Of a DNA stretch of 64,000 nt, positions 56,605-64,000 are shown piece after piece. Source of the DNA: JL08 sp963765555 (GTDB taxonomy: Bacteria > Pseudomonadota > Alphaproteobacteria > Rhodobacterales > Rhodobacteraceae); the NCBI GenBank assembly GCA_963765555.1, contig CAVXWX010000003.1:868001-932000 (forward strand), given 5' to 3'. The position numbers were made by a program, and so were the translations under genes. A model generated the notes under the pieces. It saw nothing but the letters and a program-made list of their open reading frames with translations. It was not told the DNA's origin and did no database searches. Position 1 is the first letter of the stretch. Every line of letters starts with the position of its first letter.

Positions 56605-58239
56605 TTATCCGCCCGGCACCGCGATGCCCCCGCTTCGCATGACGATTTCACTGTCAGAGCCCGCCGATAACGGTTCATGAAAAAATGTGACCGCGAACAG
56701 AAGCATACCGACAGCAAGCACACAGGTTGCCCCGGCCAGCCGGGCACCGGTTTCAAAGCGTTGACGGCGGCCCGCGTCAGGGGCCAGCCGGCGCTCTGCC
56801 CAGTCACGCCCCCACAGCGCCGCAACGCCCAGTAACGACATCGCAACCGCCATACCGGCAGATATTGCAACAACCATCAAGATCGCAGGCCAGATCAGAT
56901 CGTTCGCCAACCCGAACAGCATCACCAGCAGCGCACCCGTACAAGGCACGACACCCACGGCGGCCGCGACCCATCCGCTTCCCCGCGGTGCCGCGCTGGC
57001 GGCGCAAGCGGCACAACCGTTTTTGCCGTGGTCATGGTTGTGGTCGTGCTGCACAGGTTGCGACAGGCCAGAGCCTGATGTGGACGCGCGCCGCCGAAGC
57101 GATGACACGGCCTGCCATAGCATAACCGCGCCGATCACAATGATCAGCGCATAGCTGCCCAGCCGGATCACTCGATAATCCGAAGGTGCCGCCCCCGTTG
57201 TCTGGCGAACCGCAAGATCAAGCAGGAAAACCACCACGATGGCCGACAGCACGTGGAATACGGCAATTCGGATGCCCATGATCAGGCCGCGCCGCAGGCT
57301 GCCACCCGTTCCGACAAAGTACGAGACCACCACAGCCTTTCCATGCCCCGGCCCAAGCGTGTGCAGCGCCCCGTAACCGAATGACAAGAGTACAGCGAGA
57401 AATATTGCCTTGATCGATCCGCCTTCGCCAATGGCTGACATGCCGGACGTAAACAGGGAGTTAACCCAGATCTGGGCCCGCGCCAGCACCGGAATATCCA
57501 AAGCTGATGCGGCGACAATCTCGCCCGGGCGGCCACCCGGCACGGTATCGCTCAGGCTGAAGGACGCACGGATCTGGCGGCTGCCATCAATCAGAAACAG
57601 CGTGTGTTCCGCCGGTTCGTGTCGCAGCAGGCCGCTGAGGCGCACGGCTTCAAACCGCCGCTCCAGCACCAGACCCGCGGGATAAGAGATATGGACGATC
57701 TGGTTGGGCGGCGGCGGGGGCGTATGGATACAGGCTCCGACCCACGGCACAAGAAGAAACTCGACAACCCGCCCGGCCTCGTACTGAAGCGGTAGCACAT
57801 ATCCATCAAGTAGAACCTCCTGATCAAGGAATGTCGACGCGACGCCTGTGGCCGCCTCGCGCCGGCGCTCCATCACGACAAGACGTTGTTCCAGAAGATA
57901 ATCAGGGTCGAGCCCCGCCGCCACAAGACGTTCAAGCGCGGCATCGGCCTTTTCGCTCAACGCCGGTTCTGTGCGGCCCTGCGCGGTTGCTTCCCGACTT
58001 AACAGAACATCGCGAAGATCGGATTTCTGCTCAAGGGACATGTCAAGAAACGGGTCATCAAAGGGCTCAACCGACGTCGCAAGTTCGTCCCAATGAACAA
58101 GCTTGCCTTCAGCGGCCGAAACCGGTGGCGCAAGCACTGCCAGAGCCGAAAATACCACGAGAAATACCAGAACGCGCAGGGTCCTAAAAAACTGAACCAA
58201 ACGGCTGTCCGCATGGCTGCTGGAACTCAAAGGTGCCAC
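56605..58239 (-). CDS. DUF3299-NicO fusion (nickel/cobalt-type permease)
   Basis: A 544-residue two-part protein. After an N-terminal hydrophobic signal (VLVFLVVFSALAVLAPPVSAA), residues about 110-225 match DUF3299: LLDGYVLPLQYEAGRVVEFLL.VPWVGACIHTPPPPPNQIVHI, shown here split. The rest is a NicO-type permease with ALHTLGPGHGKAVVVSYF, about six membrane helices and a His/Cys-rich loop (HDHNHDHGKNGCAACAAS). Family members export or import Ni2+/Co2+. The GTG start at 58239 lacks a clear ribosome site, so the exact N-terminus is uncertain. The fusion is unusual: many NicO proteins have DUF1007 instead. Confidence 0.85.
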   Translation of the reverse strand: MAPLSSSSHADSRLVQFFRTLRVLVFLVVFSALAVLAPPVSAAEGKLVHWDELATSVEPFDDPFLDMSLEQKSDLRDVLLSREATAQGRTEPALSEKADAALERLVAAGLDPDYLLEQRLVVMERRREAATGVASTFLDQEVLLDGYVLPLQYEAGRVVEFLLVPWVGACIHTPPPPPNQIVHISYPAGLVLERRFEAVRLSGLLRHEPAEHTLFLIDGSRQIRASFSLSDTVPGGRPGEIVAASALDIPVLARAQIWVNSLFTSGMSAIGEGGSIKAIFLAVLLSFGYGALHTLGPGHGKAVVVSYFVGTGGSLRRGLIMGIRIAVFHVLSAIVVVFLLDLAVRQTTGAAPSDYRVIRLGSYALIIVIGAVMLWQAVSSLRRRASTSGSGLSQPVQHDHNHDHGKNGCAACAASAAPRGSGWVAAAVGVVPCTGALLVMLFGLANDLIWPAILMVVAISAGMAVAMSLLGVAALWGRDWAERRLAPDAGRRQRFETGARLAGATCVLAVGMLLFAVTFFHEPLSAGSDSEIVMRSGGIAVPGG

Positions 58240-58327
58240 CGCCCGCGAATGACCCAGACACGGCGCGCAGCTTTCCTAGCACCGTGTCGGAGGCTGTGTG
58301 CACCATGAAACCGTCGTGCAAGATCAT

Positions 58328-59589
58328 TCAGGATCTCCCGACCATTGCAGCGTCCAGATCTGCAACGCGTGCTGCGCCAACCTGTTGCATCATGACCTGT
58401 GTTTCTGCGTCCAGAAGTTCCAGAACCTTCTCTACCCCCGGCTGGCCGAAAGCCGTCAGCCCCCAGATGTAAGGGCGCCCGACGCACACCATGTCGGCGC
58501 CCATGCACAGCGCCTTTATAATGTCAGAGCCGCGCCGGAACCCTGAATCAACAATGATTGGAACGGCGCCCGCGACCTGACTGACGATGGCCGGAAGCGC
58601 ATCGATCGTCGCCAGTCCGGACTCGTCCGCGCGCCCGCCGTGATTGGACACAACGATCCCGTCGAAGCCCTGGGCGACTGCAATTGCCGCGTCTTCAGGC
58701 GTCAGCAGGCCCTTGATCACAACCTTCATGTCCGTGCCGTCGCGCAACCGTTTGAGTGTATCCCATGTCATTGACGGATCCATCGGGTTGCGCACTCCGG
58801 TCAGATCGAAATCCCGATACATGGGCAGGAACCGCACACGCTCGTCCATGGTTGTCGCACCGTGGCACATCTTGCAGTCGCGCGTGTCGGTGCGCCGCAA
58901 CAGGTTCTTGGTCTCCAGCACCCGTTTGCCAACCAGATCGACCGTGACGACCAGAACCGGGCAACCGGCCTCTTCTGCGTGGCGGATCCTCTGCCGCGCC
59001 AGATCCGGGAATCGCTGGCATAAAGCTGGAACCAGACGGGTTTGCCACGCGCTTCGTTCACCCTTGCCAGTTCGGTATTGGTCTGGGTCGAAAGGATTTG
59101 CAGGTGATTACCAGTCGCTGCAGCGCGCGCCGTGGCGGCTTCTGCCTCGCGGTGGAACACCAATTGCGAGCCCAGGGGGGCAAGGCCCACAGGCGAGCTG
59201 AAGGTTTCGCCAAGAACCGTCGTTGAGAGATCAGGTTGGGAAACATCAATCAGGCGTCGGGGCTTTAACACATAATCTTCGAATGCCACGCGGTTGGCGC
59301 GCAGCGTCTCTTCGCCCCCTACCCCCGAGGCAAGGAAGCCGAAATGGGCTGGCGGAAGCCGCACCTTGGTCACCGCTTCGAAATCAAAAATGTTCACCGC
59401 CTCATCTGGCGACGCGATCAGGCCCTCGACCAGATCAAGCCACATCTTGTCAGCGGGCAAATCCTCGGCCTTCTGGATCAGCTCCGCAAGCGCAGGCCCG
59501 GCCCCTGCCGCCAACAGGGGCGACGCCGCAACAAACTCCAGAAAGCGGCGGCGGCTTGGATTTTGCGTAGAACGGGAAGCTTTGGTCAT
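58328..59589 (-). CDS. FMN-dependent 2-hydroxyacid dehydrogenase with Tat signal, frameshifted
   Basis: A 420-residue member of the lactate/glycolate oxidase family (LldD-like). The twin-arginine signal SRRRFLEFVAASPLLAAG is followed by DFEAVTKVRLPPAHFGFLASGVG and APLGSQLVFHREAE. After the frame shift come TVDLVGKRV, VVIKGLLTPEDA, the catalytic His region GIVVSNHGGRADES and VDSGFRRGSDIIKALCMGA. One base is missing near 59006 (DSR-DLARQRI). A CKMCH motif (58862-58876) sits in the loop after the TVD strand, where haem-c attachment is conceivable. Export by Tat would place it in the periplasm. Start at 59589 with AAAGG. Confidence 0.88.
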
Positions 59590-59630
59590 CGTATTGGCCT
59601 TTCTTGCTTTGTTGGTCCTGTCGGCGTGCA

Positions 59631-59990
59631 TCATGGTTGACGATCCTCCGGGTCGGGCGATCTGGCTTTCATAGGGTCAAAAACCAAAGCACGTGCAAAC
59701 TGCGCAAAAAGCGCCACAAACACGCCGACCCCCACGAAGATGTAGAACACGGTAAACACCTTGCCGAACTGTGTGGCAGGGCCGAAATCGCCCAATCCGA
59801 CCGTCGACATGATCGTGACCGAAAAATACAGGCTGTCGATCCATGACCCCCCTTCGACCGTGCGATAGAAGATCGTGCCGGACATCAATATCAGGCTCGC
59901 CACCGCAAGCCCGGCCCGAAACGTCTCGTCGGACCAGGAACGATAGACCGCTTTCAAAAAGCGCAGGACAGTCAGGGCAAAAGGCAGCAT
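59631..59990 (-). CDS. Small two-helix potassium channel
   Basis: A 119-residue membrane protein with an outer helix (FRAGLAVASLILMSGTIFY), a pore helix and filter (SVTIMSTVGLGDFGPAT, filter about residues 64-69) and an inner helix (FTVFYIFVGVGVFVALFAQF). It has the Ion_trans_2 plan of KcsA-like channels. The filter reads VGLGDF instead of VGYGD; Leu at this place is known from second pore loops of two-pore channels. It has no cytoplasmic RCK domain. Its start is four bases from the amidohydrolase stop, implying one operon. Confidence 0.87.
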   Translation of the reverse strand: MLPFALTVLRFLKAVYRSWSDETFRAGLAVASLILMSGTIFYRTVEGGSWIDSLYFSVTIMSTVGLGDFGPATQFGKVFTVFYIFVGVGVFVALFAQFARALVFDPMKARSPDPEDRQP

Positions 59991-59994
59991 GGTA

Positions 59995-61335
59995 TCACAT
60001 GGTGTCCTTGTAGATCACGCCCGCCTTCATGATGAGATCAAGCACGTCCGCGTGGTTTTCAAGGATCGTGACGTCTTCCAGCGGGTTGCCGTCGATCAGC
60101 AGCAGATCAGCGTGGGCACCTTCAACGATGCGCCCGACCACGCCCGGATATGGGCTTCGATCACCGGAAAGTTGCAAGAGTTCGCCCGAGTTGGCCGTCG
60201 CCTGAGTGAGAATTTCAGCGGGCGTGAACCAGTCAAGCCGGGCGCCGAATTCCTTGTTCTGATCGGCGCAGGCTTGCGGGTTCACGACGACGTCGGTGCC
60301 GAACACAGTCTTGATCCCGTATTCTTTTGCCAACGTAAACATGCTGTCGAGCCCGGCTTCGACCATCCGGCCCTTGGCCAGACGCACCGGCCCAAGATCC
60401 GGTGAAAAGGTGCGGTAAACAAGTACCTGCGGGCTGAGCCAGACGTCATTATCTACCATAAGCTGCGCAATTTCGTCGTCGATCAGATTCCCATGCTCAA
60501 TGGAGCGCACCCCGCCTTCGATCGCCTGCTTGATCCCGTCGACGGTATAGACGTGGGCGGTGACATAAGTGCCAAAGCCCTCTGCCACCTCTACGGCTGC
60601 CTCGATTTCCTCAAGGATGAATTGCCGCCCGTCGATAGGGTCGAACTCGGTGCCGACGCCACCGGCAAGGTGCATCTTGATCTGGCTTGCGCCGCGCTTG
60701 AGCTGTTCGCGGGTTGCCACCAGCACTTCGTCACGGCCATTGACAATCCGGCTGTAGCCAAGGCGTTCCAGATTGTTTTCAGGCCCGCCAAACTCGCGCG
60801 GGTTCATGAAACGCGGATTGGCGTCGCCATGGCCGCCAAACTGGGAAATCGCCCGCAACGACGGCCAGACACGCGGGCCCGCGATCTCGCCCCGGTCCGC
60901 CGCAAGTTTTGCCCCCCAAGAGGCCCCGCCCACATCGCGCAAGCTGGTAAAGCCGCGCATCAGCGCGTCTTCTGCCGCCTGAGAGGCCTTGATCCCGATG
61001 TAATCCAGATCAGGCGCGTAGGAGCCGGCCATGTCGGCCACCGGCACCGTGCAAAGACTAAGATGATAATGCATGTCGATAAAGCCGGGCGTCATCACGC
61101 GCCCCTCCGCATCGATCACCGTGGCGCCCTCGGGCGCATCCAAACCGGCCCCGATGGCGGCGATCATGCCGTCCTGCACCAGCACATCCTGCCCCTCGAT
61201 CAGGTCGGGACCTACACCGTCGAAGATACGTGCGCCGACAATCAGTGTTCCGGCATCGGCATCATCCTGTGCAAAAGCTGGTAATGAAAACGCGAAAAGA
61301 ATAGAGACTGCGGCGAGTCCGGTTTTCTTAAACAT
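59995..61335 (-). CDS. Secreted metal-dependent amidohydrolase
   Basis: A 446-residue amidohydrolase of the imidazolonepropionase-related group that includes Xaa-Arg/Lys dipeptidases and prolidases. A signal peptide ends PAFAQDD. Metal ligands are visible: the HxH of TPGFIDMHYHLSL, a candidate carboxylated Lys in QIKMHLAGGVG, His of AHVYT and SIEHGN, and the Asp of VFGTDVV. The substrate is probably an N-acyl or C-terminal amide/peptide bond, but this is inferred. A second gene of the same family is at 63582. The start at 61335 follows AAGGAA. Confidence 0.88.
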   Translation of the reverse strand: MFKKTGLAAVSILFAFSLPAFAQDDADAGTLIVGARIFDGVGPDLIEGQDVLVQDGMIAAIGAGLDAPEGATVIDAEGRVMTPGFIDMHYHLSLCTVPVADMAGSYAPDLDYIGIKASQAAEDALMRGFTSLRDVGGASWGAKLAADRGEIAGPRVWPSLRAISQFGGHGDANPRFMNPREFGGPENNLERLGYSRIVNGRDEVLVATREQLKRGASQIKMHLAGGVGTEFDPIDGRQFILEEIEAAVEVAEGFGTYVTAHVYTVDGIKQAIEGGVRSIEHGNLIDDEIAQLMVDNDVWLSPQVLVYRTFSPDLGPVRLAKGRMVEAGLDSMFTLAKEYGIKTVFGTDVVVNPQACADQNKEFGARLDWFTPAEILTQATANSGELLQLSGDRSPYPGVVGRIVEGAHADLLLIDGNPLEDVTILENHADVLDLIMKAGVIYKDTM

Positions 61336-61397
61336 GGTATATTCCTTCTTTGTTTGGATGACCTGCGGCGCACAGGCCGCGCACCGACGTGGCAGCA

Positions 61398-62309
61398 CTA
61401 GTCTTGTTTCAGCTTTGACAGAACTTTCACTTTCAGCCCCGGGCGCAAGAATAGATCGGGATTGGGAAATTCAGCCCAAATCGTGATTTTCTGGGTCTCT
61501 TCTTCAAACGTGTAGCCACCCGACACCAATTGGCCCGTGTGGGGATACGGCTCTCCATCAGGCAGCACGAGCGATAGGACGAGCCCTTCGGCCAATGCCG
61601 CATCTGACGCAAACTGTTTTTGTCGCGCGGCATACACATCATAGGGCACCTCGCCCTTGACCTGTATCGGATCAAGTTGCGTGATAATGGCCATGGTGAT
61701 GTCCCCGTCTTGCACATCCTGCCATCCATTCTCACGCACCATCGGCGCGCTCATGACTCCGGCAAAGGGCGCTTTTTGTGTCATCTGCATGACACCCAGT
61801 CCCGCCAGCCCCACATTGGCCTCGGCCTGAGCGACATTCGCGGCCGCGACATCGCGAAACGCTTCACTTTTTTCAAGATCCACTGCCGAAACGACATTCC
61901 GACCCTGCAGCGTTTCTGCACGCTTGACGTCGGCGATGGCCTCAAGCAATTGCGCGCGCGCCGCAGCTAGTTGAGCCTCTGCGAGTTGCAACCGGTATTC
62001 GGCAGGCGGCTTGTGGAATTCGAACAAGACCTGCCCCTGCTCGACCATCTGGCCCGGTTCGAAGGCTATTCTGTCCAGCCATGCGCTGACGATGGGCGTG
62101 ATCTCGGCCTCTCTCGCGGGTACAACTGTGCCCTCGAATTCGGCAATAGCCACAGCGCTTTCATCGGCGATGGCCGCCGTAAAGACCATCGCGGCGAAAA
62201 CACCCGGTATCACCGATTTGAAAGCGCCCGCGCAGGCAAAGGCGCTGGCGACAGAGCGCCTGATCCTTTTGGTCACTTCAGAGGGATGGAACGCTTTTAC
62301 TTCATTCAT
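61398..62309 (-). CDS. HlyD-family periplasmic adaptor (RND/ABC efflux type)
   Basis: A 303-residue membrane-fusion protein. After an N-terminal hydrophobic segment (FKSVIPGVFAAMVFTAA) comes the lipoyl/barrel-sandwich half (VVPAREAEITPIVSAWLDRI), an alpha-helical hairpin (residues about 105-165) and the returning half with QKAPFAGVMSAPMVRENGWQ. A C-terminal beta-barrel follows. Such adaptors link an inner-membrane pump to an outer-membrane channel, yet no pump gene is present within the window. The start at 62309 (MNEVKAFHPSEV) follows GAGG. Confidence 0.84.
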   Translation of the reverse strand: MNEVKAFHPSEVTKRIRRSVASAFACAGAFKSVIPGVFAAMVFTAAIADESAVAIAEFEGTVVPAREAEITPIVSAWLDRIAFEPGQMVEQGQVLFEFHKPPAEYRLQLAEAQLAAARAQLLEAIADVKRAETLQGRNVVSAVDLEKSEAFRDVAAANVAQAEANVGLAGLGVMQMTQKAPFAGVMSAPMVRENGWQDVQDGDITMAIITQLDPIQVKGEVPYDVYAARQKQFASDAALAEGLVLSLVLPDGEPYPHTGQLVSGGYTFEEETQKITIWAEFPNPDLFLRPGLKVKVLSKLKQD

Positions 62310-62415
62310 TTCGTTGTACCTCAAAAACTGTTTTCCCTGTCTGACCGGTTGCACCAAATTTCCTTCGAACCTCTCACCGGGCGGCGGCTCTTGCCCGGCG
62401 TTTCTTCGCATCACA

Positions 62416-63312
62416 TCAGAAGTTCAGGACCTTGAACCCGACCTGCAGTGACCAGTCGGCCGGTGCATCGCCGCCGAAAAGCACGCCCGGTTTGATGAAA
62501 ACCTGACTGTCACCGCCGAAAAGCCGCCCGGTCAACATGCCCATGGTGACTTGCAAGCTGCCGAATGTATCATCGCTTTCCCAGTCATGAATAATCGCAG
62601 GATCAAAAGTCATGAAGTATTTCGGGTTTGCCAACTTGGGCACATAGTAGAAATCAAACGTGGTCTGGTTCAGCTTTGCACCACTGCTGCTTCCGCCTTC
62701 CAAACCAAATGTCTGCACCCAAGCAGGCGCGAAAATGCCGCCATTCTTCAAGAAGAACGCATAAAAAACAGATGTTTCCAGCGCGAACTGACCGTACCCG
62801 TTGTCGCTCCGGTTGGCGGTATCAAGGAACAATTCGGCCGTGTATGCGGCCCCGTTCTGTTCGGTCAGATAAAAGACATCGACAAAGGTGATGCTGATGT
62901 CACCCACATCCATCGCGGAATCAAACGGGCTGTTTGCAAATGGCACGGTAAACCGGAAGGCTTTGTTCCCGTCACCAATGGGTTGCGTGTACTGAAACTC
63001 CAGCAGGTCCGAATCCAGATTGCTATCGATTTCATTGTACTGGAATTGAACAACCGCCTGCGTGGTCAGAAGCGTCGGGTTGGTCCCGTTGTTGATCGCT
63101 TCCTCGTTCGCCGCCGCAGTGCCATCCGCCCTGTTTTGCGCAATCTGGCCACTGGCGGTATCCTGTGCAAGCGCGGCGTTCGAAAGCGCCATGAAAGCCG
63201 TGACAGATGCGGGCAAGACACACCGCAACAGCCATAGAAACGAACTGGCTTGATCCGTCTGTGCGGCCATCCCCGCGCCGCTTGTTTTCGGGAAAATCAT
63301 TTCATTATTCAT
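62416..63312 (-). CDS. Outer-membrane beta-barrel-like protein of unknown function
   Basis: A 298-residue exported protein. The signal peptide lies unusually deep (residues about 28-50, ASVTAFMALSNAALAQD), so translation may start at a later Met (63300 or 63270). The mature part consists of alternating polar and hydrophobic stretches (QFQYNEIDSNLDSDLL, FRFTVPFANS, FDFYYVPKLANP) and ends in Phe (GFKVLNF), the usual outer-membrane barrel signature. It may be a channel or transporter working with the adaptor gene 106 bases downstream; no family is recognised. Confidence 0.75.
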   Translation of the reverse strand: MNNEMIFPKTSGAGMAAQTDQASSFLWLLRCVLPASVTAFMALSNAALAQDTASGQIAQNRADGTAAANEEAINNGTNPTLLTTQAVVQFQYNEIDSNLDSDLLEFQYTQPIGDGNKAFRFTVPFANSPFDSAMDVGDISITFVDVFYLTEQNGAAYTAELFLDTANRSDNGYGQFALETSVFYAFFLKNGGIFAPAWVQTFGLEGGSSSGAKLNQTTFDFYYVPKLANPKYFMTFDPAIIHDWESDDTFGSLQVTMGMLTGRLFGGDSQVFIKPGVLFGGDAPADWSLQVGFKVLNF

Positions 63313-63581
63313 TGTGTTCTACCCTTTTGAACAAGGCCAAGGTGCCGCATTGATATTCAGCACTGTGTCAAAAACCTTGATCGCCACCGCAACCGCGAAC
63401 GCGTGCAACAAGCCATGTTTTTCCACTCCGCCAACCTAGAAGCGGCAGATGTATCCAATCACGCAGCGCTGCCGAACAGGATCAATGACCGATCCGTTCC
63501 GGTGCCATAAAGAAGCGCTCAGGCTATGGTGAAAACAGCCCTCAACCTCAAAAGCCGTTTGCGCCCAAGCGCCCGCGCCGC
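63313..63581. other. Intergenic region of 269 bases
   Basis: Lies between two minus-strand genes. No gene, RNA or repeat is seen. Confidence 0.35.
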
Positions 63582-64000
63582 CTAGTCAATCTGGTTCTTG
63601 TAAACCACGCCGTTTTTCATGATCAGATCGAAGTTTTCATGCGGGTCCGCGATAAGGTCGATATCTTCCAGCGGGTTGCCATCCACAAGGATCAGGTCGG
63701 CATACGCGCCTTCCACGATCTGACCCAGCGGGCCTTCCTGATAGGGATGGCGCGGACCGGCCAGTTCCAGCAATTCGGCGTTGGTCGAGGTCGCCATCTC
63801 CAGCACTTCGAACGGTGTGTACCACCGTTGCAATTTGGCAAGGAATGCGCCCTGCCGTTCCGCCAATGCCGGATCAAACAGGATGTCGGTTCCAAAGGCC
63901 GTTTTCACACCGACGTCCTTGGCCGTCGTGTAGGTGAAATCGGTGCCGTTGGTGACGTCGATCCACTTTTGCTGGCTGACCGGATCGTCAAACGAAAACC
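63582..64000 (-). CDS. Amidohydrolase, C-terminal part (cut by window edge)
   Basis: The frame is open from the stop at 63582 through to base 64000, so this is the last 138 or so residues of a larger protein. FSFDDPVSQQKWIDVTNG, then KTAFGTDILFDP with the metal-binding Asp, ATSTNAELLELAGP and EGAYADLILVDGNPLEDI match the C-terminal half of the amidohydrolase at 59995-61335. It is a paralogue in the same gene run. The start lies outside the window. Confidence 0.88.
   Translation of the reverse strand, partial: FSFDDPVSQQKWIDVTNGTDFTYTTAKDVGVKTAFGTDILFDPALAERQGAFLAKLQRWYTPFEVLEMATSTNAELLELAGPRHPYQEGPLGQIVEGAYADLILVDGNPLEDIDLIADPHENFDLIMKNGVVYKNQID

Overview
The window looks like a chromosomal segment of an alphaproteobacterium of the Rhodobacterales (Roseobacter group). 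The supporting signs are moderately high GC, an alphaproteobacterial SOS box (GTTC-N7-GTTC) before recA, recA close to the cell-cycle kinase gene cckA, an IscR whose Cys pattern matches the Rhodobacter type, a suf operon carrying YIP1-like membrane genes, class II DAHP synthase, a malate synthase G/GlcG pair and invasion-protein-B-like secreted proteins. Most of the first 55 kb is housekeeping or core metabolism.

Layout. 0-3.8 kb: class II DAHP synthase, a GlxA-type AraC regulator and a PQQ-type sugar dehydrogenase. 3.9-9.2 kb: a complete branched-chain-amino-acid-type ABC importer (binding protein, two ATPases, two permeases). 9.2-13.1 kb: a HerA-like ATPase, a gene-free stretch with two intrinsic terminators (candidate small RNAs), a cysteine-synthase-fold enzyme and an IalB-like protein. 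13.1-18.3 kb: cell envelope genes (ketoacyl-ACP synthase, acyl carrier protein, lpxD, L,D-transpeptidase, DUF882 protein). 19-21.6 kb: glcB-glcG, followed by tRNA-Arg(CCG). 22.3-30.7 kb: the iscR-desulfurase-sufB-ybjQ-sufC-sufD-yip1-yip1-sufS operon. 30.8-37 kb: small hydrolases, icd, an Lrp regulator, an SMR pump and typA. 37-47 kb: alaS, recA, a sulfotransferase-like gene, cckA, rsmB, guaB. 47.2-49.5 kb: a RACo-like ASKHA/ferredoxin protein and a tiny lipoprotein. 49.5-55.9 kb: a LysR regulator divergent from a polyamine-type oxidase and ABC importer operon. 56-64 kb: an accessory-looking run of minus-strand genes. It holds a diheme cytochrome c, a DUF3299-NicO fusion, a Tat-signal FMN 2-hydroxyacid dehydrogenase with a CxxCH motif, a small K+ channel, two secreted amidohydrolases (one cut by the window edge), an orphan HlyD-type adaptor and a beta-barrel protein.

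Quality. Eleven genes, several normally indispensable (recA, alaS, guaB, typA, sufB, iscR), are broken by small indels, mostly single-base insertions. In nine of them (the sugar dehydrogenase, livJ-like, herA-like, iscR, typA, alaS, recA, guaB and FMN dehydrogenase genes) correcting these restores a family-length protein. The tenth, sufB, also needs an in-frame stop removed. The eleventh, the NifS-type desulfurase, needs about seven corrections. This argues for sequencing or assembly error rather than gene decay. Damage is densest at 28.2-30.5 kb, which also holds an AT-rich tract inside an otherwise GC-rich gene.

The most interesting biology is the 56-64 kb cluster, which could form a periplasmic system oxidising 2-hydroxy acids into c-type cytochromes alongside secreted amidohydrolases. 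The pair of candidate small RNAs at 10.8-11.1 kb comes next.
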